From Baia soyae (lineage in GTDB: Bacteria > Bacillota > Bacilli > Thermoactinomycetales > Thermoactinomycetaceae): a DNA stretch of 64,000 bases. The position numbers and the translations under genes were made by a program. This document shows positions 16,597 through 27,460 of the stretch, piece by piece. The stretch's first letter is position 1, and the number at the start of each line of letters is the position of its first letter. The stretch spans positions 26,392 to 90,391 of the forward strand of contig NZ_SLXV01000008.1 in NCBI RefSeq assembly GCF_004341445.1, given 5' to 3'. A model generated the notes under the pieces. It was not told the DNA's origin. It saw only the letters and a program-made list of their open reading frames with translations, and made no database searches.

Positions 16597-17556
16597 ATGA
16601 AAGATTGGATCGAAGGCATCAAAAATCGTGAAAGAAGGGCGATTGCGCGAATTATCACCTTCTTAGAAAATGATCACGCTGACTCAGAGTTTTTGGTACA
16701 AGAGTTGGAGCGACTAGCAAAAAAGGCATATGTTATTGGGATTACAGGCCCTCCCGGAGCTGGAAAGAGTACGTTGATTGATTGTTTGATCACAACACTC
16801 CGAGAAAAGGACCTACGCGTGGGGGTTATTGTAGTAGATCCAACAAGCCCCTTTACCGGAGGAGCAATTCTCGGGGACCGTGTCCGAATGGTTCGGCATG
16901 CGCTGGATGAGAATGTATTTATTCGTAGCATGGGGAGCCGTGGGAGTCTCGGTGGTCTTTCTCGTGCTACCAAAGATGCGGTTCGTGTACTGGATGCGGC
17001 TGGCTTTGATGTGATCATCGTAGAGACTGTGGGTGTGGGGCAATCGGAGCTAGAGATTATGCACCTAGTGGACAGTGTGGCTCTGGTTGTGCATCCGCAT
17101 AGTGGCGATGTGGTACAGGTGTTTAAAGCAGGTGTGATGGAGATTGCCGATTTGTACGTGGTGAATAAAGCGGACATGTCGGGAGCGGCGAAGATGGTTG
17201 CCGAAATTGGGCAATATGTACATTTAACCCATGATCAAACCGAGTGGAACCCAACGGTATCTCAGACGATTCCGATACAGGGAAAGGGAGTCGTTGAATT
17301 ATGGGAGCAATTTCAACACCATCGCGCCTTTTTACAAGAAAGTGGTGAAGGAATTCGTCGCCGTAAGGAGCAAACGGTTCGCGAGGTAAAAGAGAGAATT
17401 GCCGCCGAATTTCAAGCTTATCTCGAGCAATGCATTCAGGAATCTACTTTTCAAGAGCAGATGGAAGAGGTTTGGCAGGGGGCAAAGTTGCCTCATTCAT
17501 TTGCTCGTGAATGGATCAAGAGTCACTTGATTAGACGGGATCGGGAGGGGATTTAG
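16597..17556 (+). CDS. meaB: MeaB/ArgK-type G3E GTPase, chaperone of a B12-dependent acyl-CoA mutase
   Basis: 319 aa. Walker A is GPPGAGKST at ~51-59, the Mg and switch region is VDPTSPFTGGAILGDR, Walker B with switch is VETVGVGQSE, and base recognition is NKAD. The family loads adenosylcobalamin and protects methylmalonyl-CoA or isobutyryl-CoA mutase from inactivation. A stand-alone copy in an operon with IcmF, which carries its own fused G-domain, is redundant at first sight; a separate methylmalonyl-CoA mutase elsewhere may be its client. It overlaps the TetR gene by one base. Confidence 0.85.
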   Translation: MKDWIEGIKNRERRAIARIITFLENDHADSEFLVQELERLAKKAYVIGITGPPGAGKSTLIDCLITTLREKDLRVGVIVVDPTSPFTGGAILGDRVRMVRHALDENVFIRSMGSRGSLGGLSRATKDAVRVLDAAGFDVIIVETVGVGQSELEIMHLVDSVALVVHPHSGDVVQVFKAGVMEIADLYVVNKADMSGAAKMVAEIGQYVHLTHDQTEWNPTVSQTIPIQGKGVVELWEQFQHHRAFLQESGEGIRRRKEQTVREVKERIAAEFQAYLEQCIQESTFQEQMEEVWQGAKLPHSFAREWIKSHLIRRDREGI

Positions 17557-18191
17557 TGATTAAGAAGCAAGAAGTTATTCCCTCTATGATTAAGAACCAG
17601 AGACTTGTACAAGAGCGCCGGCAACAGATTGTAGAAGGAGCGGTTAGGCTGTTTATCGAGAAGGGATTCCATAAGACAACCACCCGCGAGATTGCCCGTG
17701 AGTGTGGTTTGTCGATTGGGACGATGTATGAATATATTCAGTCCAAAGAGGATGTTCTCTATCTCGTTTGTCACTATATTCACTCCTTATTACTCGAGAA
17801 ACTTCATTCCATTTCTTCACATCATCTGACGGCCAAAGAAATGCTTGCCTCGAGCCTTACTCAGTACTTTCAAATCATGGATGAACTACGTCCATATGTC
17901 GTACTAATCTATCAAGAAACGAAATCTCTTCCTAGCGAACAGATGAAACTAGTACTAGCGAGAGAAGAAGAGATTACGCTCTTCTTCGAACAGATGCTAG
18001 TTAGAGGGATCGAAGATGGTTCCTTTCAGATCCCACCCTCCTCTGTTCGACTAACAGCACACAATATCGTCGTACTCGGGCAGATGTGGGCTTTTCGCCA
18101 TTGGGCACTCAGAAAAATGTACACACTCAAAGAATATACAGAAAAACAAGTTTCGCTATTAATGATAGAGATACAAGGGGTGAGACGATGA
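17556..18191 (+). CDS. TetR/AcrR family regulator, probably FadR-like
   Basis: 211 aa from GTG 17556, which overlaps the meaB stop by one base and has GGGAGGGG five bases upstream. The N-terminal helix-turn-helix is typical Tet[21 protein letters not shown], then [20 protein letters not shown]. The C-terminal helices form the ligand domain. In Bacillales a TetR protein (FadR) in this operon type represses beta-oxidation genes until long-chain acyl-CoA binds. An inverted repeat of the right type lies before the first gene of this operon (12130-12147). The assignment to FadR is inferred from context. Confidence 0.8.
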   Translation: MIKKQEVIPSMIKNQRLVQERRQQIVEGAVRLFIEKGFHKTTTREIARECGLSIGTMYEYIQSKEDVLYLVCHYIHSLLLEKLHSISSHHLTAKEMLASSLTQYFQIMDELRPYVVLIYQETKSLPSEQMKLVLAREEEITLFFEQMLVRGIEDGSFQIPPSSVRLTAHNIVVLGQMWAFRHWALRKMYTLKEYTEKQVSLLMIEIQGVRR

Positions 18192-21100
18192 TGGAAACCG
18201 AGATTATACGTCCCAAGCATGCTGTCCGATTCTTAACAGCTGCCAGTTTGTTTGATGGTCATGATGCTTCGATTAATTTAATGCGTCGTTTGCTTCAAGA
18301 TTCAGGTGTCGAAGTGATTCATCTGGGGCATAATCGCTCGGTAGAAGAGATTGTCAGAGCGGCGATTCAAGAGGATGTGCAAGGGATTGCGATTTCGTCC
18401 TATCAAGGTGGGCATGTAGAGTTTTTTAAATACATGATCGACTTGCTCAGACAAGAAAATGCCGACATCAAAGTATTTGGCGGCGGTGGTGGTGTCATCA
18501 TCCCGCGTGAGATTGAGGAACTGGAAGCGTATGGCGTGACGAAAATCTTCTCTCCACAAGATGGCCGGGCTTTAGGGTTACAAGGGATGATCAATTTCAT
18601 GGTTCGTGAGACGGATTACCCATCTGTCCAAGAGCCAAATTGGTCGAGGGAATCTCTCGTGCAAGGTGATTTCCAAGCCGTAGCTAAGGCAATTTCGTAT
18701 GTAGAGCAGACATTTGAACAACGAAATGTGCTAAGTGAGGCGGCGGCAACATTATCTAAAAGTTGGCTAACAGATTTATTACCTGCTAAGAAGCATATCC
18801 CTATTATCGGGATCACCGGTACAGGTGGAGCCGGAAAAAGCTCGCTAACCGATGAGTTGGTACGTCGTTTTCTCGAGGATTTCCCAGATAAGAAAGTGGC
18901 GATTCTCTCGATTGATCCATCGAAGCAGAAGACAGGTGGCGCACTGCTTGGCGACCGGATTCGCATGAACGCAGTCCATCACCCGCGGGTTTATATGCGT
19001 AGTTTGGCAACGCGTAAGACTCGTACCGAGCTAAGTGGAGCGATTCAAGAAGCGATCCAAGTCGTGAAGAGTGCTGGTTATGACTTAATCATTGTGGAAA
19101 CAAGTGGGATTGGGCAAGGGAATGCCGATATCGTTCCAATCAGTGATCTATCGATCTATGTGATGACGGCAGAGTTTGGCTCCCCTTCCCAGCTAGAGAA
19201 GATTGAGATGCTAGATTATGCAGATCTCATCGCAATTAATAAGTTTGACCGTCGAGGCTCCTTGGATGCATTGCGTGATGTGAAAAAGCAGTATCGACGA
19301 AACCACCATCTCTTTCATGCGCCTGAGGAAGAAATTCCAGTCTACGGTACGATGGCCTCTCGTTATAACGATCCTGGAACCAATCTATTCTATAAAAAGA
19401 TGGTTGAATCGATCGGTGCGAAGTGTGATGTGGATTGGGTCTCGACGATTGATATACCCGTTGGTGTCAGTCAGCTAGAGTATATTATTCCGCCAGAGCG
19501 AATCCATTATCTAAGGGATTTAGCCCAGACCGTTCGCAAGTACTATGAAGACGTTGAGCAACAAGCAAAAGTAGCAACGGAACTCTATCAGCTATATGGA
19601 ACTCGAAATCTACTTGCTACTCACTCGATTGAAAGAGAAGTCGTACAAGGAATCGAGCAGGTCACCCAGCAAAAAGAGCTAGAGTTGTTGCCATACAATA
19701 AAAAAATGCTAGACGAGTGGGATCAGCTCCAGTCGATGTATCGTCAAGATTTCCTAGAATCTAAAGTAAGAGACCAAGTCATCCGAACTCCTTTATACAA
19801 CGAAACCTTATCCGGTAGTAAAATTCCGAAGGTCGCTCTGCCACGCTTTCAGGATTGGGGGGAGCGTTTGCGTTGGTTGTTAAGAGAAAACGTACCAGGT
19901 CAATTCCCATATACAGCGGGTGTATTTCCTCTGAAGCGAGCAGACGAAGATCCGAAGCGACAGTTTGCTGGCGAAGGGTCTCCTGGTCGTACCAATCGAC
20001 GTTTCCACTATTTATCCAAAAATGATACGGCCAAACGCCTCTCTACCGCTTTTGATAGTGTGACGCTTTATGGCGAGGACCCAGCAGAGCGTCCTGATAT
20101 TTACGGCAAAGTAGGCGAATCAGGTGTTAGTATTTGTACCTTGGACAACATGGCGGAACTCTTTTCCGGGTTTGATCTTTGTGCTCCTAACACCAGCGTA
20201 TCGATGACGATTAATGGTCCTGCACCGATTATCCTAGCCATGTACCTAAATGCGGCGATTAATCAACAGGTTACCTTGTTTACAGAGCGAGAAGGTATAG
20301 AGCCAAGCGAAGAGGAACGGAGTCAAATTCGCGAATTTACTCTGCGTACTGTAAGAGGAACCGTGCAGGCAGATATTTTAAAAGAAGATCAAGGTCAAAA
20401 CACATGCATCTTCTCTACCGAATTTGCTTTAAAAATGATGGGCGATATGCAAGAGTTTTTCATTCAAAATCAAGTGCGCAACTATTACTCGGTTAGTATT
20501 AGTGGTTATCACATTGCCGAAGCAGGCGCCAATCCCATCTCCCAGCTCGCATTCACTCTCGCCAATGCGTTTACCTATGTCGAGTACTACAAGAGTCGCG
20601 GGATGAGTGTGGATGAGTTTGCCCATAATCTTTCCTTCTTCTTTAGCAATGGACTGGATGCAGAGTATACCGTTATCGGCCGTGTGGCTCGCCGTATCTG
20701 GGCGATTACGATGAAACGTCTTTACGGCGCAAATGAACGAAGCCAGAAGCTGAAGTATCATATCCAGACCTCTGGACGCTCGCTTCATGCCCAAGAAATT
20801 GATTTTAACGATATTCGTACTACACTACAAGCGTTGATGGCGATTTATGACCAATGTAACTCCCTTCATACCAATGCGTATGATGAAGCGATCACTACGC
20901 CGACAGAAGAATCGGTACGCCGTGCCATGGCGATTCAGATGATCATTACCAAAGAACTCGGATTAGCTAAAAACGAAAACCCACTGCAAGGTGCCTTCAT
21001 CATCGATGAATTGACAGATCTAGTGGAAGAAGCCGTATTGCAAGAGTTTGAACGAATTAGCGATCGCGGCGGGGTATTGGGAGCGATGGAAACCCAGTAT

Positions 21101-21451
21101 CAACGTAGCAAGATCCAAGAGGAATCGATGTATTATGAGATGAAAAAGCACTCTGGAGAATTGCCTATCATCGGCGTGAATACATTTGAAAATCCCCATC
21201 CACCTGAAGAGACAGAGATTGAACTATCTCGGGCAGATAGCAGCGAAAAAGAATTACAAGTCGCTCACGTACAGAAGTTCCAACAACGCTATGCTTCCGA
21301 AGCTACCATAGCTCTGCAACGTCTCAAAGAAGTGGCTCGTCACAATGGTAATATCTTCGCGGAGCTTATGAACACGGTTCAAGTTGCTTCACTAGGGCAG
21401 ATTACGTCTGTGCTTTATGAAGTAGGTGGTCAGTACCGTCGTAATATGTAG
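18188..21451 (+). CDS. icmF: Fused isobutyryl-CoA mutase IcmF
   Basis: 1087 aa from ATG 18188 (ATGA overlap with the TetR stop, AAGGGGTGAG upstream), the normal IcmF length. Domain order: B12-binding domain at ~12-150, with the cobalt-ligand motif DGHDAS and the glycine loop GGGGGVIIP; MeaB-like G-domain at ~205-410, with Walker [10 protein letters not shown] near 210 and NKFD; then the mutase TIM barrel from ~550 to ~1000 and a C-terminal dimer part. It interconverts isobutyryl-CoA and n-butyryl-CoA through adenosylcobalamin radicals, and some members also act on pivalyl- or isovaleryl-CoA. It feeds the adjacent butyryl-CoA oxidation enzymes. A longer frame from 18086 lies inside the TetR gene and is not the start. 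Confidence 0.93.
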   Translation: MMETEIIRPKHAVRFLTAASLFDGHDASINLMRRLLQDSGVEVIHLGHNRSVEEIVRAAIQEDVQGIAISSYQGGHVEFFKYMIDLLRQENADIKVFGGGGGVIIPREIEELEAYGVTKIFSPQDGRALGLQGMINFMVRETDYPSVQEPNWSRESLVQGDFQAVAKAISYVEQTFEQRNVLSEAAATLSKSWLTDLLPAKKHIPIIGITGTGGAGKSSLTDELVRRFLEDFPDKKVAILSIDPSKQKTGGALLGDRIRMNAVHHPRVYMRSLATRKTRTELSGAIQEAIQVVKSAGYDLIIVETSGIGQGNADIVPISDLSIYVMTAEFGSPSQLEKIEMLDYADLIAINKFDRRGSLDALRDVKKQYRRNHHLFHAPEEEIPVYGTMASRYNDPGTNLFYKKMVESIGAKCDVDWVSTIDIPVGVSQLEYIIPPERIHYLRDLAQTVRKYYEDVEQQAKVATELYQLYGTRNLLATHSIEREVVQGIEQVTQQKELELLPYNKKMLDEWDQLQSMYRQDFLESKVRDQVIRTPLYNETLSGSKIPKVALPRFQDWGERLRWLLRENVPGQFPYTAGVFPLKRADEDPKRQFAGEGSPGRTNRRFHYLSKNDTAKRLSTAFDSVTLYGEDPAERPDIYGKVGESGVSICTLDNMAELFSGFDLCAPNTSVSMTINGPAPIILAMYLNAAINQQVTLFTEREGIEPSEEERSQIREFTLRTVRGTVQADILKEDQGQNTCIFSTEFALKMMGDMQEFFIQNQVRNYYSVSISGYHIAEAGANPISQLAFTLANAFTYVEYYKSRGMSVDEFAHNLSFFFSNGLDAEYTVIGRVARRIWAITMKRLYGANERSQKLKYHIQTSGRSLHAQEIDFNDIRTTLQALMAIYDQCNSLHTNAYDEAITTPTEESVRRAMAIQMIITKELGLAKNENPLQGAFIIDELTDLVEEAVLQEFERISDRGGVLGAMETQYQRSKIQEESMYYEMKKHSGELPIIGVNTFENPHPPEETEIELSRADSSEKELQVAHVQKFQQRYASEATIALQRLKEVARHNGNIFAELMNTVQVASLGQITSVLYEVGGQYRRNM

Positions 21452-21492
21452 GGATTGAAAATGATTTGATTAGCCAAATATTGAATTCTCTT

Positions 21493-21526
21493 TTGCCTGA
21501 TGGTTACGCTGTCAGGCAATTTTTTG
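21493..21526 (+). terminator. Intrinsic terminator of the thiolase-icmF operon
   Basis: TTGCCTGATGG pairs with a GCTGTCAGGCAA arm around a TTAC loop, followed by TTTTTTG. It lies 42 bases after the icmF stop. Confidence 0.85.
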
Positions 21527-21646
21527 TCTTCTAGTAAGTGATTCAGCTGCTGTTTAACAATATAAATATTCATAGTAATATTCTGCTGAATAAGTGAATT
21601 TACTACTATAAGAGAATATCAACGTTACATATGGAGAGGAATGTGT

Positions 21647-21685
21647 ATGGCTCAAACAGAACTGAACCTTCCTAGGAGGGATTAA
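21647..21685 (+). CDS. Possible 12-residue leader peptide before the acetyltransferase
   Basis: ATG 21647 follows GGAGAGGA by six bases and encodes MAQTELNLPRRD before TAA 21683-21685; an ATG at 21641 is also in frame. The Shine-Dalgarno site of the next gene (AGGAGGG, 21674-21680) lies inside its last codons, and its stop is one base before the presumed downstream start. This could be a translation-coupling leader, or the remnant 5' end of a deleted gene. Confidence 0.35.
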   Translation: MAQTELNLPRRD

Positions 21686-21686
21686 A

Positions 21687-22256
21687 ATAAATTCATTTTA
21701 TAAACCGAATGAATTGGCTAATATTGGATTTAAAGAAGTGGGAGAAAATGTGAATATCAGTAAAAAATGCAGTATCTACGGAGCTGAAAATATTTCGATT
21801 GGGAATCATGTGAGGATTGATGATTTTTGTATATTAAGCTCTGGAGAAGGCAAGATAAAAATAGGCTCTTATGTACATATAGCTGCCTATACTTCTATAT
21901 ATGGATCTGGAGATGTAATGATCCACGACTTTTGTGGTATAAGTTCTAAGTGTTCATTGTATAGTTCGAGTGATGATTTTAGTGGTATATGCCTAACGGG
22001 TCCAATGGTTCCAGAACAGTTTAAACATATGATTAGTAAAAAAATAACTCTGTATAAACATGTTGTTATTGGATCTATGAGTACGATTATGCCGGGTGTC
22101 TCGATTGGTGAAGGGACAGCAATTGGAGCTTATAGTTTGATTTTGAATGACATAGAGCCGTGGGGCATCTTCGTTGGGGTACCTGCTAAGAAGCTTAAAG
22201 ATAGGAAAAGAGATCTTTTGAAAATGGAGGAATCTTTGTACAGATTAACGGAGTGA
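21687..22256 (+). CDS. Hexapeptide-repeat (left-handed beta-helix) O-acetyltransferase
   Basis: The 180 residues from TTG 21714 give a clear LbH acyltransferase with imperfect hexapeptide repeats (ENISIGNHVRIDDFCIL; VVIGSMSTIMPGVSIGEGTAIGA) and the family C-terminus IFVGVPAKKLK. Relatives acetylate sugars of surface glycans using acetyl-CoA. The frame stays open upstream and reads NSFYKPNELANIGFKEVG, which looks like the usual family N-terminus (NxFY...EL..GFK..G). AGGAGGG lies six bases before an ATA codon at 21687. I therefore place the start at ATA 21687 (189 aa), a rare start codon; TTG 21714 is the conventional alternative without a Shine-Dalgarno sequence. First gene of a three-gene island. 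Confidence 0.7.
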   Translation: MNSFYKPNELANIGFKEVGENVNISKKCSIYGAENISIGNHVRIDDFCILSSGEGKIKIGSYVHIAAYTSIYGSGDVMIHDFCGISSKCSLYSSSDDFSGICLTGPMVPEQFKHMISKKITLYKHVVIGSMSTIMPGVSIGEGTAIGAYSLILNDIEPWGIFVGVPAKKLKDRKRDLLKMEESLYRLTE

Positions 22257-22302
22257 AGAAGGGGAAAGTGATCCATTAGCAGTTTAAAGGGAGGAAGATA
22301 TT

Positions 22303-23658
22303 TTGTTTCATCCAACTCAAGCGCTAAATGAATTGCAAGTTAGAAAAGCGGATCGCACTCAACATAATAATGTTGAATCTACAATCAATAATCTTAAAAT
22401 AGGATTGATTTTTAATTTAGATGATTATAATACGTTAGAACAGCTTGGTTCCCTTACTTTTTCTATGGGCTATTTGGAAGATGCCAAGTTTTACTACTCA
22501 AAAGCGTTAGCAGTAGCACAGCCAACACAAGTGAATGAAGTGTATCATGAGTTGTTTTTAATCGAGACAGCCATGCAATTGAAGTATGATGATTTTATGG
22601 TAGATCGCCCCACTCGTTTTTTGGACCATTTTATTCGTTATTTGTATGAATGCTCCAATCAAAATCATGTTTTTAACCTAGATATTGATTGGCTTTCTTA
22701 TATAGGGGTTTCCATAACAGATAGAGTGCTCATTGATACGAGCACGGAGTTGAGACAATTCTTTGATCATGTGGATGGCTTAATATACTTGTATGATCGT
22801 CTGAATAATGAAGATTCACGAAATGTGTTGGTTAATGTCATTGCACTTCGAATTTGGGGGAGCAAAAGAGTAAAGTCAGTTCTTAGTAACTCTGCATATT
22901 GGAAGAGAAGAAGCTTAATCTACGGTTTATCACAACCAAATAATATCATTTACAACAATCATTGGGTGCTGACATTCTATGATCTTGGCAAGGTTGGTTA
23001 TCCTATCCGTTTGTATTGTCTGAATGCTGGGATCAGCAATACTTTTATGGAGAAGCAGTACGAGTATACAGGATCCAATCATCGAATAAAAGTTCAGGCT
23101 GGAGATGTGGTAATAGATGCTGGCGGTTGTTGGGGTGATACAGCTCTTTATTTCGCTCAGGAAGCAGGAGCAGGCGGTCAGGTTTATTCTTTTGAATTTA
23201 TCCCATCTAATGTAAATACGATGAAGAAGAATCTTGATTTGAATCCACACCTAAAAGACAGGATCAAGATTATTGAACAGCCAGTTTGGAATACATCTGA
23301 TGAATTATGCTATTATTTGGACAATGGGCCTGCCAGTATCGTATCAAATACGAAGATAGAAGGTGGGACTGGAGAAACAGTAACTTTGTCCATTGATGAC
23401 TTAGCTATCCGACACGATATCAAAAAGGTAGATTTTATTAAGATGGATGTTGAATGTGCTGAGATGAAGGCCCTGCAAGGTGCTGTGAAGGTAATCACGA
23501 AATTCAAACCAACTCTCGCGATTGCGGTGTATCATCATATGGCTGATTTTGGTGACATATGTCGTTTTATTTCGGACCTAAATCTAGGATATAAGTTCTT
23601 TTTAGGACACTATACGATTACTAGAGAAGAAACGGTATTGTTTGCCGTCACAGAGTAA
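22303..23658 (+). CDS. FkbM-family SAM methyltransferase with N-terminal helical/TPR-like region
   Basis: 451 aa from TTG 22303, with AGGGAGGA seven bases upstream. Residues ~35-75 resemble one tetratricopeptide unit (LGSLTFSMGYLEDAKFYYSK), followed by a helical linker. The C-terminal ~200 residues are a class I methyltransferase: motif I DVVIDAGGCWGDTALYFA, post-I acidic YSFEF, and the FkbM signature VDFIKMDVECAEMKALQG. FkbM proteins O-methylate sugars or polyketides. Between an acetyltransferase and a glycosyltransferase, the acceptor is likely a glycan or glycoprotein sugar. Codon use is more AT-rich than in the flanking metabolic genes. Confidence 0.78.
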   Translation: MFHPTQALNELQVRKADRTQHNNVESTINNLKIGLIFNLDDYNTLEQLGSLTFSMGYLEDAKFYYSKALAVAQPTQVNEVYHELFLIETAMQLKYDDFMVDRPTRFLDHFIRYLYECSNQNHVFNLDIDWLSYIGVSITDRVLIDTSTELRQFFDHVDGLIYLYDRLNNEDSRNVLVNVIALRIWGSKRVKSVLSNSAYWKRRSLIYGLSQPNNIIYNNHWVLTFYDLGKVGYPIRLYCLNAGISNTFMEKQYEYTGSNHRIKVQAGDVVIDAGGCWGDTALYFAQEAGAGGQVYSFEFIPSNVNTMKKNLDLNPHLKDRIKIIEQPVWNTSDELCYYLDNGPASIVSNTKIEGGTGETVTLSIDDLAIRHDIKKVDFIKMDVECAEMKALQGAVKVITKFKPTLAIAVYHHMADFGDICRFISDLNLGYKFFLGHYTITREETVLFAVTE

Positions 23659-23716
23659 CAAGTTACTAGTAGTGTTCACTTTGTCGTTCTACTATCTCTA
23701 GATGGGTGGAGGATGT

Positions 23717-24793
23717 ATGTCAGAGACTAAAAAAAGACGCCTTGCGGTGATTGATACATACTTTCCATGGAAATTAAGTGGCTTTCGTTATTGGGAGAGT
23801 TATGAAATTTGGAAGCATAGGCCAGATACATTATTTTTTGCATCACAGTTGAATAGTGATGAGTTTCCGGCAAAAGTATTTCCTTTTTCCCAATTTCAAC
23901 AAGTAGCTGAGGAAGAAGGGATTACTGACGTATATTGTGTTTTTCTGAATTTGACTTTGAGCCTACTAGGCCACCCGATAGCACCTGGATCGAATGCTTC
24001 GTTAAATATCAGATCATTTTTAGACCAAAATCATATCAGATTACATTCCACTTTGTATCCTGGAGGAGGCTTAAACCCTTTTACACCCCAAGAGCATATC
24101 CTCCTTGCTGCAGATGGATGTGAGACGGTTTTCTCAAATATTAGAGAAGTTCTAGAGGTTGCGACCAAGTCAAAGCATGTTATAGCAGCAGTAAATACGG
24201 ACCACTATTCGTACCTACCTAAGGCAGAAAAATTACCAATCGAACTGGTTTTCTGTGCCCATAATGCGCCTAGAAAAGGCTTTGACATGCTAGTTGAAGC
24301 TTTTAATCAACTGGATTTGGATTTTCACCTTCATTTAATTGGTGATTGGGAAAATCAGCTGTATAAACTCCAAAATCCAAATTATACTTTCTATGGTCCT
24401 TTGAATCCTGCGGAACTACTACCTATTTATCGGAAATCCCATGTGTTTATGAATTGTAGCGTTCCAGATGAAGAAGCACTTGATGGCTTTCCGACGACTT
24501 CAGCATCAGATGCTATGTCTACAGGATGCCTATTAATTACTACAAATCCACGTAACGATACGTATTTTGTCCAGGCTGATACTGATTATTTAAAAGTCTC
24601 TAGCTCTCAAGAAATAGTTGATTACCTTAATTGGATCAAAACAGACTTATCATCAGCACTTCAGATTGGAGTAAATGGGGCTAAGAAAATACATGAATAT
24701 TATAGTTGCCAGGCAAATGTCCCTAAAAAGTTAGCCTGTATGTTTGGTTCTAATGAAAAAGTGAGCGCAGGATTTCATCAAATACCAGATTGA
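23717..24793 (+). CDS. Glycosyltransferase, GT4-like (GT-B fold)
   Basis: 358 aa from ATG 23717 (GGTGGAGG just upstream); ATG 23702 is in frame but overlaps that site. The second half is a GT-B donor domain: NAPRKGFDMLVEAF, HLHLIGDWE, then FYGPLNPAELLPIYRKSHVFMNCS. The acidic donor motif reads DGFPTTSASDAMSTG; the two glutamates of the usual E-x7-E are aspartates with one extra residue between, so this is an atypical member. The N-terminal acceptor half (IDTYFPWKLSGFRYWE) was not matched to a family. Last gene of the island; the product sits just before the rpoE promoter. Confidence 0.7.
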   Translation: MSETKKRRLAVIDTYFPWKLSGFRYWESYEIWKHRPDTLFFASQLNSDEFPAKVFPFSQFQQVAEEEGITDVYCVFLNLTLSLLGHPIAPGSNASLNIRSFLDQNHIRLHSTLYPGGGLNPFTPQEHILLAADGCETVFSNIREVLEVATKSKHVIAAVNTDHYSYLPKAEKLPIELVFCAHNAPRKGFDMLVEAFNQLDLDFHLHLIGDWENQLYKLQNPNYTFYGPLNPAELLPIYRKSHVFMNCSVPDEEALDGFPTTSASDAMSTGCLLITTNPRNDTYFVQADTDYLKVSSSQEIVDYLNWIKTDLSSALQIGVNGAKKIHEYYSCQANVPKKLACMFGSNEKVSAGFHQIPD

Positions 24794-24847
24794 AGTAGCC
24801 AAAAGACAAAAAAATAAATCTTTCCACGTCATCTACATCACTATACG

Positions 24848-24875
24848 TTGACTTCAACCGTTTTTTGGATAAAAT
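24848..24875 (+). promoter_or_regulatory. Probable sigma-A promoter of rpoE
   Basis: TTGACT (24848-24853) and TAAAAT (24870-24875) are separated by 16 bases, about 60 bases before the rpoE start. Confidence 0.6.
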
Positions 24876-24933
24876 AATGACGAGAAGGTAGACGTGTAGT
24901 ATCGTTTACCTACATTGGAAGGATGTGTCCAGC

Positions 24934-25440
24934 TTGAGCGACAACCTCACTCTTGAGCAAATTAGAGAAACAGCTATGGTCGATTTAGCATACATAGCTT
25001 TAGAACAAAATAGTGGTCAACCACTACTCTATCGTGATTTGGTCGAGTATGTATCGAAGACCAAAGGATTCACAGAAGAAGATGTAACCCAATACATCGC
25101 TCAATTCTACACTGATTTAAACGTAGATGGTCGTTTTGTATGTGTAGGTCGTAGCTTATGGGGCTTGCGTGAATGGTACCCAACCGATCAAGCGACTGAT
25201 TCTGCGATTGCAAGTAACATCCTAGACGATGATGACTTTAGTGATGAGTTATACGAAGAGGAAAGCGATGACTTCGCTCCAGAACCGATCGAAGAAGATC
25301 CACTGTACACTGTAGGTTCTGAAGACGCAGATGAGCCAGACGATGATACAGCGGACGGTTTTACTGAGGAAGACTTAGATGGGGAAGAGGACGAAGACGA
25401 GGATGATGAGTTAGATCTCGAGAATGAAGACGAACTCTAA
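24934..25440 (+). CDS. rpoE: RNA polymerase delta subunit
   Basis: 168 aa from TTG 24934. The GGAAGGA site is ten bases upstream, whereas the in-frame GTG at 24925 is only one base from it. The N-terminal ~80 residues form the conserved globular domain (LTLEQIRETAMVDLAYIALE ... GRFVCVGRSLWGLREWYP). The C-terminal half is almost purely Asp/Glu and disordered. The protein recycles core RNA polymerase by displacing nucleic acid and limiting non-specific binding. The position directly before pyrG is the Bacillales arrangement. A terminator separates the two. Confidence 0.92.
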   Translation: MSDNLTLEQIRETAMVDLAYIALEQNSGQPLLYRDLVEYVSKTKGFTEEDVTQYIAQFYTDLNVDGRFVCVGRSLWGLREWYPTDQATDSAIASNILDDDDFSDELYEEESDDFAPEPIEEDPLYTVGSEDADEPDDDTADGFTEEDLDGEEDEDEDDELDLENEDEL

Positions 25441-25470
25441 GAACGCTTCGTAGGTACCTAAGGGAATAAT

Positions 25471-25512
25471 AAAAACCGACATGACCGTATTCAATTGGAA
25501 TGTCGGTTTTTT
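25471..25512 (+). terminator. Intrinsic terminator after rpoE
   Basis: AAAAACCGACAT pairs with ATGTCGGTTTTTT around a 17-base loop, 30 bases after the rpoE stop. The stem ends directly in the T-run. Confidence 0.9.
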
Positions 25513-25554
25513 ATGAGTTTAAAAATAAAATGATATTTTTGACTAATGAGTTTA

Positions 25555-25591
25555 TTGACAGCGGTAGTGAATTTAGTTAGAATATTTTCTG
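25555..25591 (+). promoter_or_regulatory. pyrG promoter with GGGC initial transcribed sequence
   Basis: TTGACA (25555-25560), a 17-base spacer and TAGAAT (25578-25583) form a near-consensus sigma-A promoter. Seven bases later transcription should start at 25591 with GGGCUC. That 5' sequence is the one required for CTP-sensitive reiterative G addition in the pyrG genes of Bacillus. Confidence 0.8.
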
Positions 25592-25635
25592 GGCTCATTA
25601 AAAATGGGTACACAAAATCATGACGAAATCAACCG

Positions 25636-25674
25636 AGCGCCTCTATTTATTTAGGGGCGCTTTTTCTGTTTTTC
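25636..25674 (+). terminator. pyrG leader attenuator
   Basis: AGCGCCTCTA pairs with TAGGGGCGCT around TTTATT and is followed by TTTTTCTGTTTTT. The 5' arm holds the pyrimidine run GCCUCU, which a G-tract added at the 5' end of the leader when CTP is low could pair with to prevent termination. The hairpin is about 45 bases into the transcript and before the pyrG Shine-Dalgarno site. Confidence 0.8.
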
Positions 25675-25710
25675 TGGAAGAATGTTTTTTAAAAAGGGAA
25701 TGCTTTTTGA

Positions 25711-27351
<1,641 letters not shown>

Positions 27352-27357
27352 TATGAT

Positions 27358-27390
27358 AAAGAAGCTGTCTCCAGAGGGGATAGCTTCTTT
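27358..27390 (+). terminator. Hairpin directly after pyrG
   Basis: AAAGAAGCT pairs with AGCTTCTTT around a 15-base loop, six bases after the pyrG stop. The T-run is short, so it works with the stronger hairpin that follows. Confidence 0.6.
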
Positions 27391-27394
27391 AGAT

Positions 27395-27440
27395 AAAAAG
27401 GACATCTCCCGTCATATATTCGTGGGGAGATGTCCTTTTT
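27395..27440. terminator. Bidirectional terminator between convergent pyrG and the PLD-like gene
   Basis: AAAAAGGACATCTCCC pairs perfectly with GGGAGATGTCCTTTTT around a 14-base loop, giving an A-run on one side and a T-run on the other. It can end transcription from both directions; the convergent gene stops 20 bases away. Confidence 0.9.
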
Positions 27441-27460
27441 GATGATCTTAAAAGCCTTAT

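Noticed and set aside
16674..17177. 167-aa open frame on the minus strand
   Set aside because: Antisense to meaB, low complexity (Thr, Ser, Arg, Pro) typical of reverse reading of a coding strand.
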